Assembly (NCBI GenBank): GCA_023823795.1
Contig: CP085710.1
Span: forward strand, 2,072,001 to 2,136,000
DNA: 64,000 nt
Direction of reading: 5' to 3'
Source of the DNA: Bacillus sp. F19
GTDB lineage: Bacteria > Bacillota > Bacilli > Bacillales > Bacillaceae
Below are positions 28,121 to 37,558 of this stretch, piece after piece (within the stretch, counting starts at the first letter, position 1; the number at the start of each line of letters is the position of its first letter). Position numbers and translations under genes: made by a program. Under the pieces are notes generated by a model. It did no database searches and had not been told where the DNA came from. It saw only the letters and a program-made list of their open reading frames with translations.

Positions 28121-30154
28121 ATGCAAGCTCGAGATTTATCTGTTCTATTAAGTGTTATTTTGATTGTTGCAATGCTGATTATCCCATTTCCAACATGGCT
28201 CTTAAGCCTGCTGATTATGATAAATATCACCCTTGCCCTGCTCGTTCTTTTAACGTCAATGAATATGAGGGAGCCGCTTGATTTTGCTATTTTTCCCTCT
28301 TTATTGCTGCTGCTTACTCTCTTTCGTTTGGGGTTGAATGTTTCTACTACTCGTGCGATTCTCTCACATGGAGAAGCAGGCGGTGTTATTGAAACTTTTG
28401 GAACGTTTGTAGTTGGCGGAAATGTATTAGTAGGATTTGTTGTATTCCTTATCCTGATTATCATTCAGTTTGTTGTGATCACGAAGGGATCGGAAAGGGT
28501 ATCTGAAGTTGCTGCAAGATTTACCCTTGATGCGATGCCGGGAAAACAGATGAGCATTGATGCAGATTTAAATGCAGGCGTAATCTCTGAGCAGCAGGCC
28601 CGCACCCGCCGTGAAAAAGTATCCAGGGAAGCAGATTTCTACGGAGCTATGGACGGAGCGAGCAAGTTTGTAAAAGGAGATGCAATTGCAGGAATTATCA
28701 TCGTCATTATCAACATGATTTTCGGAATTATTATTGGAATGATGCAGCTTGGCATGGGCTTTGAAGATGCAGCAGCTCATTTTACAATGCTTACAGTTGG
28801 TGACGGTATTGTCAGTCAAATACCTGCCCTGCTTATTTCAACTGCAACCGGCATAGTTGTGACCAGGGCTGCTTCAGACGGCAATTTAGGAACAGACATT
28901 ACTAGTCAATTGTTTGCCTATCCGAAAATGATGTATGTCGCAGCATCAACCATTCTCCTGCTCGGTATTTTTACTCCAATTGGTTTATTTGTTACCGTTC
29001 CAATAGCTTCAGCATTTGGTTTTGGAGGATATTTTATTTCTAAATCAAAACAAGATCAGCTGAAATTGGAAGAAGAGGTTGAAGAGGAAGTTGAGATTGA
29101 TGAAATGAAAACACCTGAGAGTGTTGTTCAGCTGCTGAATGTCGATCCAATTGAATTTGAATTTGGATACGGTCTGATTCCGCTTGCTGACACGAACCAG
29201 GGCGGTGATCTGCTTGACCGGATCGTGATGATAAGGAGACAGCTGGCCATTGAACTCGGACTTGTGATTCCTGTTGTAAGAATACGCGACAATATCCAGC
29301 TTCAGCCCAACGAATACAGGCTAAAGCTGAAAGGAAATGAAGTAGCGGGAGGCGAGGTTCTTCTAGATCACTATTTGGCAATGGCCCCTGGAATTGAAGA
29401 TGATTCCATTGAAGGGATTGATACGATCGAGCCTTCATTTGGGCTTCCTGCAAAATGGATCAATGAAGAAAACAAGGATGCAGCTGAAATGTTCGGCTAT
29501 ACGGTCGTTGATCCACCGTCGGTTGTATCTACCCATATTACAGAAACGATCAAACAATATGCTCACGAGCTGCTTGGCCGGCAGGAGACAAAACAGCTTA
29601 TTGACCATTTGAAAGAATCATATCCGATTTTGGCAGAAGAGGTCACGCCATCTCCGCTCTCAATCGGCGATATTCAAAAAGTACTTGGAAAGCTATTAAA
29701 AGAAAAGGTGTCAATCCGAAATTTGCCGGTGATTTTTGAATCTTTAGCAGATTACGGAAAAATGACATCCGATACAGAATTATTAGGAGAATACGTTAGA
29801 CAGGCACTTGCAAAACAAATAACGAGCCAGTATTCATCAGGCGAAACATTAAAAGTAGTGACCCTTTCTGGAAGAGTTGAAAAAGCTGTTGCAGAAGGAG
29901 TGCAGCAAACAGAGCATGGAAATTACCTGTCTATTGAACCGGATATCTCTCAAGCTATTATTGAATCAATTGCTAAAGAAATCGAACAATTAGCCCTGCA
30001 GGAGCAGTCACCGATTCTTCTTTGCTCGCCCGCAGTAAGAATGTATGTCAGACAGTTAATAGACCGTTATTTCCCTCAGCTGCCGGTGCTCTCCTATAAC
30101 GAGCTCGAGGCCGATGTGGAAGTTCAAAGCGTCGGGGTGGTGAATATCGCATGA
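28121..30154 (+). CDS. flhA: Flagellar export protein FlhA
   Basis: The largest export-gate component, a nonameric ring using proton motive force. Its 677 residues comprise an N-terminal membrane part with about eight helices (to about residue 320) and a cytoplasmic C-terminal part. The FHIPEP-family signature is seen as RFTLDAMPGKQMSIDADLNA, followed by GVISEQQARTRREKV. AGAGAGGT precedes the ATG. flhF starts within its last four bases (ATGA overlap). Confidence 0.97.
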   Translation: MQARDLSVLLSVILIVAMLIIPFPTWLLSLLIMINITLALLVLLTSMNMREPLDFAIFPSLLLLLTLFRLGLNVSTTRAILSHGEAGGVIETFGTFVVGGNVLVGFVVFLILIIIQFVVITKGSERVSEVAARFTLDAMPGKQMSIDADLNAGVISEQQARTRREKVSREADFYGAMDGASKFVKGDAIAGIIIVIINMIFGIIIGMMQLGMGFEDAAAHFTMLTVGDGIVSQIPALLISTATGIVVTRAASDGNLGTDITSQLFAYPKMMYVAASTILLLGIFTPIGLFVTVPIASAFGFGGYFISKSKQDQLKLEEEVEEEVEIDEMKTPESVVQLLNVDPIEFEFGYGLIPLADTNQGGDLLDRIVMIRRQLAIELGLVIPVVRIRDNIQLQPNEYRLKLKGNEVAGGEVLLDHYLAMAPGIEDDSIEGIDTIEPSFGLPAKWINEENKDAAEMFGYTVVDPPSVVSTHITETIKQYAHELLGRQETKQLIDHLKESYPILAEEVTPSPLSIGDIQKVLGKLLKEKVSIRNLPVIFESLADYGKMTSDTELLGEYVRQALAKQITSQYSSGETLKVVTLSGRVEKAVAEGVQQTEHGNYLSIEPDISQAIIESIAKEIEQLALQEQSPILLCSPAVRMYVRQLIDRYFPQLPVLSYNELEADVEVQSVGVVNIA

Positions 30155-31245
30155 AAGTAAAGAAATATATAGCTCCAAATATGCAGGAAGCAATGAAAAA
30201 AATAAAAAACGACCTTGGTCATGATGCCGTGATATTAAACTCAAAGGTTGTTCATACCGGCGGTGTCTTCGGTCTTTTTATGAAAAAAAAGATAGAAGTG
30301 ATTGCCGGACGCGATCAGGACCCGAGGATCAGAAGAAATCATTTGAAACCTGAATTGGTAAAAGCTAAGCCACAGGCAGCAAATAAGATTAATCATGAGC
30401 AATCACTGATATCAGAGGTGCTTGAGCTGAAAAACCTCGTGAAATCTTTAGGTATAAATGAAAAGCAAAAGGGACTTCCTCCACATTTGATAAAACTGAA
30501 TCAATTTCTTCAAGATAAAGAAATAGGTTTAGCCAGCAGATCTGAGATACTTTCAGAATTGCCAAATGACGTGTCTTGGCAATCTCCTCCTGAATTTGAT
30601 TCAGAAGTGATCAAGGTGATGGAGAAGAAGATGGATCATTTGGCGTTCGGCGGGATTTCCTGCCAAAAGAAATATATTAATGTTGTCGGGCCAACCGGAG
30701 TCGGCAAAACAACTACTCTTGCTAAGCTTGCAGCAGAAAGCATGCTTAAAAATCATAAAAAAATTGCATTCATCACAACGGATACTTACCGGATCGCGGC
30801 AATCGAACAAATTAAAACATACGCCAATATATTAAATGCACCGCTTGCAGTCTGTTATTCTATTGAAGATTTTCAAAGAGCAAAAGAAAAATTCGAGGAT
30901 ATGGATATGGTTTTTATTGATACGGCCGGCAGGAATTTCAGGAACAGGCAGCTTGTCAATGATTTAGAAAAGCTGATTGATTTCACGGAAGAAATGGAAA
31001 CATTCTTGGTCCTGTCTGTTACATCCAAACTAAATGACATGCTTGAAATACATAATAATTTCTCATCCATTCATATCGATAAAATCATTTTTACAAAGCT
31101 TGATGAAACAAATACAAAAGGATCCATGTATGATTTTATCCTTTCTGCTAAAAAAGGTGTTGCCTACATGACGAACGGACAGAACGTTCGGGATGATATC
31201 CTGATTGCTACCGAAAAACTGACAGCTGAAGAGATTATGAGGTAA
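30151..31245 (+). CDS. flhF: Flagellar SRP-family GTPase FlhF
   Basis: A signal-recognition-particle-type GTPase that helps place flagella. The 364 residues match the usual length (366 in B. subtilis). The N-terminal B region starts MKVKKYIAPNMQEAMKKIKN. The GTPase core has [18 protein letters not shown] (about 180-197), TTDTYRIAAIEQIKTYA and DTAGRNFRNR. The C-terminus GVAYMTNGQNVRDDI...EEIMR ends where the B. subtilis protein ends, so the gene is complete. The next codons belong to sigD; flhG, which normally follows, is missing. Confidence 0.95.
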   Translation: MKVKKYIAPNMQEAMKKIKNDLGHDAVILNSKVVHTGGVFGLFMKKKIEVIAGRDQDPRIRRNHLKPELVKAKPQAANKINHEQSLISEVLELKNLVKSLGINEKQKGLPPHLIKLNQFLQDKEIGLASRSEILSELPNDVSWQSPPEFDSEVIKVMEKKMDHLAFGGISCQKKYINVVGPTGVGKTTTLAKLAAESMLKNHKKIAFITTDTYRIAAIEQIKTYANILNAPLAVCYSIEDFQRAKEKFEDMDMVFIDTAGRNFRNRQLVNDLEKLIDFTEEMETFLVLSVTSKLNDMLEIHNNFSSIHIDKIIFTKLDETNTKGSMYDFILSAKKGVAYMTNGQNVRDDILIATEKLTAEEIMR

Positions 31246-31776
31246 ACATATGCGTCGTTTCGGATAAGAGGCGCCATTTTGGACGGACTCAGAAAAGAGG
31301 ATTGGCTGCCGCGAAGCTCAAGAGAAAAAGCTAAAAAAGTTGATACAAGTATAGAGCGTCTTGAGCAAAAATATTTGCGGAACGTGCTGCCCGGCGAAGT
31401 GGCAAAGGACCTGGAAATGTCTGAGGATGAAGTGACGCACATTATGAAGGAAGGATTCTTTGCAAATGTTCTTTCTATAGACGGCCAAAACCACGATCAT
31501 GATGAACAGGATCACCATTCGAAAATGGTCCTGAAAGATGAGAAATCTATATCACCCGAGGAAAAAATGGTAAAAGATGAGCTGATTCAGCAATTAAGTG
31601 AAGTCATCGTCGGCCTCTCTGAAAAAGAACAGCTTGTGGTCAGTTTATTTTATAAAGAAGAACTGACCCTTACAGAAATCGGACAAGTGATGGGGCTTTC
31701 GACCTCGCGTATTTCTCAAATTCATTCTAAAGCTTTATTTAAATTAAGAAATTTACTGAAAAAAATCATTCATTAA
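31246..31776 (+). pseudogene. sigD: sigD 5'-truncated: sigma-D regions 3 and 4 only
   Basis: Sigma-D drives late flagellar, motility and autolysin genes; the full protein has about 254 residues. From the codon right after the flhF stop the sequence reads TYASFRIRGAI, then LDGLRKEDWLPRSSREKAKK and on to LTLTEIGQVMGLSTSRISQI and HSKALFKLRNLL, all colinear with sigma-D regions 3 and 4. Everything before TYASF, including regions 1.2 and 2 that bind core polymerase and the -10 element, is absent. No other frameshift or stop is seen. A TTG at 31279 could start a 165-residue peptide, but only a weak ribosome-binding site (AGAGG) precedes it. Confidence 0.93.
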
Positions 31777-31819
31777 TGAAAGCACCATACGTCTTGAAAA
31801 AAGTGAGTGAACAAATTTT

Positions 31820-32293
31820 ATGACAGCCGTTTTAATGGTTTTCAGCATGATTCTTCATGCAGCAGGTTTTTATTTAATTGCCCTTATATATATAAGATAT
31901 CAATCAGTTAAAAAGTCAGAGGGAAAACAAGCGGCTATGCTTGAAGAAGCAGAGAGGTCGCTTGCAGCTTATTTGATTGACTTAAAAGAAGAGAACGAAA
32001 AACTGATAAACGAAATAAAGATGGAAAGACTGAAAGTTATTAATATAGGTAGAAACACCTCTCACCCTAAAAAAGCAGAGTCAGAACCGGAAGATTCCGA
32101 ATTTCCTGTTCATGCGATAGGTTATGAGGATTACCTGGAGCTTTCGAGCAGCAATGAAACGGTTCATCCTCAATCTGATGAGGAAAAGGTTATTTCCCTA
32201 TATCAAAAAGGGTATTCTTCTGAGGAAATAGCGAAAGAATTAAAAAAAGGAATAACAGAAGTTGAGCTTTTGCTTAAATTCCGTCAAAACTAG
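31820..32293 (+). CDS. swrB: Swarming motility protein SwrB
   Basis: SwrB (YlxL) promotes activation of the flagellar export apparatus in B. subtilis and is the last gene of its fla/che operon. The 157-residue product has an N-terminal membrane helix (about 4-25), a charged coiled coil (about 35-75) and a C-terminal segment VISLYQKGYSSEEIAKELKK that resembles a helix-turn-helix and is typical of the family. It follows the sigD remnant by 43 bases and looks intact. Confidence 0.88.
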   Translation: MTAVLMVFSMILHAAGFYLIALIYIRYQSVKKSEGKQAAMLEEAERSLAAYLIDLKEENEKLINEIKMERLKVINIGRNTSHPKKAESEPEDSEFPVHAIGYEDYLELSSSNETVHPQSDEEKVISLYQKGYSSEEIAKELKKGITEVELLLKFRQN

Positions 32294-32304
32294 TCGATTT
32301 TTGC

Positions 32305-32333
32305 TTGCTTATGATCAGTCCTTATGATATATT
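32305..32333 (+). promoter_or_regulatory. Candidate sigma-A promoter of rpsB
   Basis: TTGCTT (32305-32310), a 17-base spacer and TATATT (32328-32333) lie just after swrB and before the rpsB leader. Confidence 0.6.
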
Positions 32334-32339
32334 AATTTT

Positions 32340-33144
<805 letters not shown>

Positions 33145-33155
33145 TTAGGTAAAGC

Positions 33156-33194
33156 AAAGGTGATAAGAGGGGAATACCTTTTATCACCTTTTTT
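33156..33194 (+). terminator. Terminator after rpsB
   Basis: An 11-bp stem (AAAGGTGATAA / TTATCACCTTT) ends in a T-run. A second hairpin follows at once, GGCTTTTTCC / GGGAAAAGCC at 33200-33223, without a T-run. Together they separate rpsB from tsf, possibly allowing differential expression. Confidence 0.85.
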
Positions 33195-33317
33195 AAAGAG
33201 GCTTTTTCCAAACGGGAAAAGCCGCCCTTTAAATATGCTAAAGTAAACTGCATTCATTCATGAATGAAAATAATACATAACGCCGAAAACGGCCACATAA
33301 TAAGGAGGAAAACTCTC

Positions 33318-34199
33318 ATGGCAATTACTGCTCAAATGGTAAAAGAACTACGCGAAAAAACAGGTGCAGGCATGATGGACTGCAAAAAAGCATTAACAGA
33401 AACAAATGGTGACATGGAAAAAGCAATCGACTTCCTTCGTGAAAAAGGAATCGCTTCTGCATCTAAGAAAGCAGACCGCGTTGCTGCAGAAGGCTTAGCA
33501 CTTGTTAAGTCTGAAGGCAACGAAGCTGTTATCCTTGAAGTAAACTCAGAAACTGACTTCGTAGCTAAAAACGAAGGCTTCAAAGAACTTCTTGATGCAC
33601 TTGCTTCACACTTGCTTGCTAAAAAACCTGCAAACCTTGACGAAGCTATGACTCAAACAATGGACAACGGATCAACAGTTGCTGATTTCATTAATTCTGC
33701 AATCGCTAAAATTGGTGAAAAAATCACACTTCGCCGCTTTGAAATTGTTACAAAAACAGACAGCGACGCATTTGGTGCTTACCTGCACATGGGCGGACGC
33801 ATTGCTGTATTAACTGTTCTTGAGGGTACAACTGAAGAAGAAACTGCGAAAGATGTTGCTATGCATGTTGCTGCAGTTAACCCAAAATACATCGGACGCG
33901 ACGCTGTAAGCGAAGAAGAAGTTACTCGCGAGCGCGAAGTATTATCACAACAAGCTCTAAATGAAGGCAAGCCTGCTAACATCGTAGAGAAAATGGTTGA
34001 AGGCCGTCTTGGCAAATTCTTCGAAGATATTTGCCTTCTTGAACAAAGCTTCGTTAAAAACCCTGATTTAAAAGTAAAACAATTTGTGGAATCTAAAGGT
34101 GCTTCAGTGAAGAGCTTTACTCGCTACGAAGTTGGCGAAGGCATTGAAAAACGCCAGGATAATTTCGCTGAAGAAGTTATGAACCAAGTCAAAAAATAA
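33318..34199 (+). CDS. tsf: Elongation factor Ts
   Basis: Guanine-nucleotide exchange factor that regenerates EF-Tu-GTP. The 293 residues begin [20 protein letters not shown], with the N-terminal UBA-like domain and the conserved [16 protein letters not shown] segment that contacts EF-Tu. TAAGGAGGA precedes the ATG at 33318. Longer upstream frames lie in the intergenic hairpin area and are not credible. Confidence 0.98.
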   Translation: MAITAQMVKELREKTGAGMMDCKKALTETNGDMEKAIDFLREKGIASASKKADRVAAEGLALVKSEGNEAVILEVNSETDFVAKNEGFKELLDALASHLLAKKPANLDEAMTQTMDNGSTVADFINSAIAKIGEKITLRRFEIVTKTDSDAFGAYLHMGGRIAVLTVLEGTTEEETAKDVAMHVAAVNPKYIGRDAVSEEEVTREREVLSQQALNEGKPANIVEKMVEGRLGKFFEDICLLEQSFVKNPDLKVKQFVESKGASVKSFTRYEVGEGIEKRQDNFAEEVMNQVKK

Positions 34200-34265
34200 T
34201 CAAGTCTGTTCCTCTGGCTAAAGCATGACTTTAACCTGCGGCAGAAAATGAGTAAATGAAAGACA

Positions 34266-34294
34266 GGGAACACACATCTGTGTTCCCTCTTTTT
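34266..34294 (+). terminator. Terminator after tsf
   Basis: A perfect 9-bp stem (GGGAACACA / TGTGTTCCC) with a 4-base loop is followed by TCTTTTT. Confidence 0.88.
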
Positions 34295-34347
34295 AAAAAA
34301 TCATTTACACGGTACTTAGATCTATTGGAAACGACTTGGAGGTCATT

Positions 34348-35070
34348 ATGAGCACACCTAAATATAATCGTATTGTACTTAAATTAAGCGGTGAAGCTTT
34401 AGCTGGAAATGACAGCTTTGGCATAAAGCCTGCCGTTATTCAATCAATTGCTAAACAAGTAAAGGAAATTGCTGAACTGGATGTTGAAGTAGCTGTTGTA
34501 GTCGGCGGGGGAAACATTTGGCGCGGCAAGATCGGCAGTGAAATGGGCATGGACCGTGCAACAGCAGACTATATGGGAATGCTTGCAACTGTCATGAATT
34601 CACTTGCGCTTCAGGACAGCCTTGAAACATTCGGCATTCAGACCCGTGTTCAAACTTCAATTGAAATGCGTCAAGTAGCTGAACCCTACATAAGAAGAAA
34701 AGCAATCAGACATCTTGAGAAAAAACGGGTTGTCATCTTTGCTGCCGGTACAGGAAATCCGTATTTCTCAACTGATACAACAGCTGCATTGCGTGCTGCG
34801 GAAATTGAAGCAGATGTCATTCTAATGGCAAAAAACAATGTAGACGGAGTTTATACGGCTGATCCTAAAAAAGATTCAACGGCTGTTAAATATGAAACAC
34901 TTTCCTATTTAGATGTTTTAAAAGAAGGTTTGGAAGTAATGGATTCAACTGCATCATCACTTTGTATGGATAATGATATTCCGCTTATTGTCTTCTCAGT
35001 TATGGAAGAAGGAAACATTAAACGTGCGGTATTAGGCGAAAATATCGGAACTATTGTAAGGGGGAAATAA
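34348..35070 (+). CDS. pyrH: Uridylate kinase
   Basis: UMP kinase of the amino-acid-kinase fold that makes UDP in pyrimidine synthesis. From the ATG at 34348 it has 240 residues, the exact family length. [15 protein letters not shown] (5-19), [14 protein letters not shown] and the uridine-site region [19 protein letters not shown] are present. GGAGG at 34338-34342 sets this start. It is followed 2 bases later by frr. Confidence 0.97.
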   Translation: MSTPKYNRIVLKLSGEALAGNDSFGIKPAVIQSIAKQVKEIAELDVEVAVVVGGGNIWRGKIGSEMGMDRATADYMGMLATVMNSLALQDSLETFGIQTRVQTSIEMRQVAEPYIRRKAIRHLEKKRVVIFAAGTGNPYFSTDTTAALRAAEIEADVILMAKNNVDGVYTADPKKDSTAVKYETLSYLDVLKEGLEVMDSTASSLCMDNDIPLIVFSVMEEGNIKRAVLGENIGTIVRGK

Positions 35071-35072
35071 TC

Positions 35073-35630
35073 ATGGCAAAACAAGTGCTATCACAAGCGA
35101 AAGACAAAATGGAAAAAGCAGTATCTGCATTTAATAGAGAGCTTTCTACTGTTCGTGCAGGCCGTGCGAATGCATCATTGCTTGATAAAATCGTTGTAGA
35201 TTATTACGGTGCTCCAACACCAGTAAACCAATTAGCTTCTATTAATATTCCTGAAGCAAGACTGCTTGTTATACAGCCTTATGACAAAACGGTTCTGGGC
35301 GAAATCGAAAAAGCGATTTTAAAATCAGATCTTGGTTTAAACCCGACAAATGACGGATCTTTAATTCGTCTTGCTATCCCTGCACTTACTGAGGAACGCC
35401 GCAAGGAGCTTGCAAAGCTTGTGAAAAAATATGCTGAAGAAGCTAAAGTTGCTGTCCGCAATGTTCGCCGGGATGCAAATGACGACTTGAAAAAGCTCGA
35501 AAAAAATGGCGAAATCACAGAAGATGAACTGCGCAGCAACAACGACAATGTTCAAAAAGCAACAGATGATTTCATCAGTAAAATTGATGCAATTGCTAAA
35601 GACAAAGAAAAAGAAATCATGGAAGTTTAA
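35073..35630 (+). CDS. frr: Ribosome recycling factor
   Basis: Splits post-termination ribosomes together with EF-G. The 185 residues are full length, with the signature [19 protein letters not shown] near the N-terminus and the long C-terminal helices ([40 protein letters not shown]). It is probably co-transcribed with pyrH. Confidence 0.98.
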   Translation: MAKQVLSQAKDKMEKAVSAFNRELSTVRAGRANASLLDKIVVDYYGAPTPVNQLASINIPEARLLVIQPYDKTVLGEIEKAILKSDLGLNPTNDGSLIRLAIPALTEERRKELAKLVKKYAEEAKVAVRNVRRDANDDLKKLEKNGEITEDELRSNNDNVQKATDDFISKIDAIAKDKEKEIMEV

Positions 35631-35665
35631 GAAAAAACTCTGTACAATGGAATTGTGCTTAAAAG

Positions 35666-35694
35666 ACCCTCTAATGTTTACAGGGGGTTTTTTT
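35666..35694 (+). terminator. Terminator after frr
   Basis: ACCCTCT pairs with AGGGGGT across a 9-base loop, with one G-T pair, and is followed by seven T residues. Confidence 0.75.
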
Positions 35695-35754
35695 GTTAAT
35701 ACTGTTAACATCGTTGCAGTATATGAGAGCGCAGAATGGTGATGGAGGAATCAC

Positions 35755-36528
35755 ATGCTCAACATACTGAAAAAATGGAGAAATCCTGCCCGCGAGCAAA
35801 TGGAATTCTCAAAAGAAGAAATTCTGAAAAGGGAAATCCCGGAACATATTGCAATCATTATGGATGGTAATGGACGCTGGGCTAAAAAAAGAGCTCTTCC
35901 CAGAATTGCCGGACATCATGAAGGCATGAAAGTTGTAAGAAAAGTAACAAAACTTTCGAATGAACTCGGAGTTAAAGCCTTAACTTTATATGCTTTTTCT
36001 ACTGAGAACTGGAAAAGGCCTAAAACAGAAGTAGATTATCTGATGAAACTGCCGGAAGAATTTTTGGGCACCTTTCTTCCTGAACTTGTAGAAGAAAATG
36101 TTCAGGTGAGAATTATTGGAGAAGAGTCAAAAATTCCTGAACATACTCTTCGCGCTGTGCAAAAGGCAAAGGAAAATACTAAAAATAATAATGGTCTTAT
36201 CTTAAATTTCGCCCTGAACTATGGCAGCAGAGCGGAGATGATTCATGCTGTTAAAGGAATTGTGCAAGATGCAAAAAAGGGCGACATCAGCTCTGAAGAC
36301 ATTAATGAGGCATTATTTTCTCAATATTTAATGACGAAAGACATGAGAGATCCTGATTTGCTCATTCGAACAAGCGGAGAAATCAGATTGAGCAATTTCA
36401 TGCTTTGGCAGCTTGCTTATTCCGAATTTGTCTTTACAGACGTGCTTTGGCCGGACTTCAGCGAGGAGCATTTACTTGCGGCAATTAATGAATACCAGCA
36501 TAGGGGTCGAAGATTTGGCGGTTTATAA
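35755..36528 (+). CDS. uppS: Undecaprenyl diphosphate synthase (cis-prenyltransferase)
   Basis: Adds isopentenyl units in cis to farnesyl diphosphate to make the C55 carrier lipid for cell-wall synthesis. Its 257 residues include the catalytic Asp in HIAIIMDGNGRWAKKR, LTLYAFSTENWKRP in the middle and the C-terminal signature PDLLIRTSGEIRLSNFMLWQ. GGAGGAA lies before the ATG. cdsA follows within 15 bases. Confidence 0.97.
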   Translation: MLNILKKWRNPAREQMEFSKEEILKREIPEHIAIIMDGNGRWAKKRALPRIAGHHEGMKVVRKVTKLSNELGVKALTLYAFSTENWKRPKTEVDYLMKLPEEFLGTFLPELVEENVQVRIIGEESKIPEHTLRAVQKAKENTKNNNGLILNFALNYGSRAEMIHAVKGIVQDAKKGDISSEDINEALFSQYLMTKDMRDPDLLIRTSGEIRLSNFMLWQLAYSEFVFTDVLWPDFSEEHLLAAINEYQHRGRRFGGL

Positions 36529-36543
36529 GATGAAGGTGATTGC

Positions 36544-37338
36544 GTGAAACAAAGAATTATAACCGCAATAATTGCTTTGGCCGTTTTTTTGCCGGCCGTT
36601 ATTTATGGTCGTGCCCCTTTTACTATTTTTATATACTTATTAGCTTCCATCGGCCTGTATGAACTGCTGAAGATGAAGCGGATTTCCATATACAGTATAC
36701 CGGGGCTGCTCAGTTTATTATTGCTATGGGTTCTATTAATCCCGAGTAACTACATAAACTTATTAGATGAATACAGCATAACCAAAATCGAGTTTGCGTT
36801 GCTTTGTGTTCTGTTTTTTTTATGCTATACCGTTGTGACAAAAAACAGATTTTCCTTCGATGATGTAGGATTCACCATAATAACAACAATGTATATCGGG
36901 ATCGGATTTTTTTATTTTATTGAAATGAGAAACGTTGGCCTTTATCCTATCATTTATGCTCTATTGATTATATGGGCTACAGATTCAGGAGCTTATTTCA
37001 TTGGTAAATCAGCGGGCAAAAGGAAGCTGTGGCCTGAAATAAGTCCTAACAAAACGATAGAGGGGTCAATTGGAGGAATCTTCTGCGCCGTAATAATCGC
37101 GTGGATTTTTCAATATTTTACTGCCTTTGCAGACTCCTATTTAAGCATCACCCTAATCACAGTTTTGCTGTCTATTTTTGGACAAATAGGGGATTTGGCT
37201 GAATCAGCGTTAAAGCGCCATTATCAGGTAAAAGATTCAGGGCATATCCTGCCTGGGCACGGGGGAATATTGGATCGCTTTGACAGCATGATTTTTGTAT
37301 TGCCGATTATGCATTTCTTGTTTTTGTTTTTTAACTAA
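36544..37338 (+). CDS. cdsA: Phosphatidate cytidylyltransferase
   Basis: Converts phosphatidic acid and CTP to CDP-diacylglycerol, the precursor of membrane phospholipids. The GTG start gives a 264-residue, strongly hydrophobic protein with about eight membrane segments. The C-terminal family signature is present as SALKRHYQVKDSGHILPGHG followed by GILDRFDSMIF. It probably shares a transcript with uppS. Confidence 0.96.
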   Translation: MKQRIITAIIALAVFLPAVIYGRAPFTIFIYLLASIGLYELLKMKRISIYSIPGLLSLLLLWVLLIPSNYINLLDEYSITKIEFALLCVLFFLCYTVVTKNRFSFDDVGFTIITTMYIGIGFFYFIEMRNVGLYPIIYALLIIWATDSGAYFIGKSAGKRKLWPEISPNKTIEGSIGGIFCAVIIAWIFQYFTAFADSYLSITLITVLLSIFGQIGDLAESALKRHYQVKDSGHILPGHGGILDRFDSMIFVLPIMHFLFLFFN

Positions 37339-37454
37339 GGCTCTTTTCGTAAACTTAGCTGCTTTCACAAGTCGGTAAAAAATCGCCTTTGGATTTTTTG
37401 CAGTTATTCATCGTATCTTAATGAACGCCGTATCTGCCTACTTGGGAAAAGAGC
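37339..37454 (+). repeat. Noncoding segment bounded by 9-bp inverted repeats
   Basis: Immediately after the cdsA stop, GCTCTTTTC (37340-37348) is matched by its exact reverse complement GAAAAGAGC (37446-37454). Within it, AAAAAATCGCC and GGATTTTTTGC form a smaller hairpin at about 37377-37401. It has no coding potential and no terminal T-run. It could be a small non-autonomous repeat element or a structured RNA. The rest of the gap to 37558 shows only TATACT near 37519, which may be a -10 for dxr. Confidence 0.45.
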
Positions 37455-37558
37455 ATGATATGGACTTGTATATGTGAACCAATAAGAATACGTAAAACAA
37501 TCTATTCTAAAACAGCCTATACTGAAGAGAATGTCTGTGACAAACGAATGGGAGTGAC

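Noticed and set aside
29040-29453. Long open frame on the minus strand inside flhA (and many similar ones across the window)
   Set aside because: They lie wholly within strongly conserved + strand genes, have no recognisable domains or ribosome-binding sites, and reflect codon composition of the real gene.
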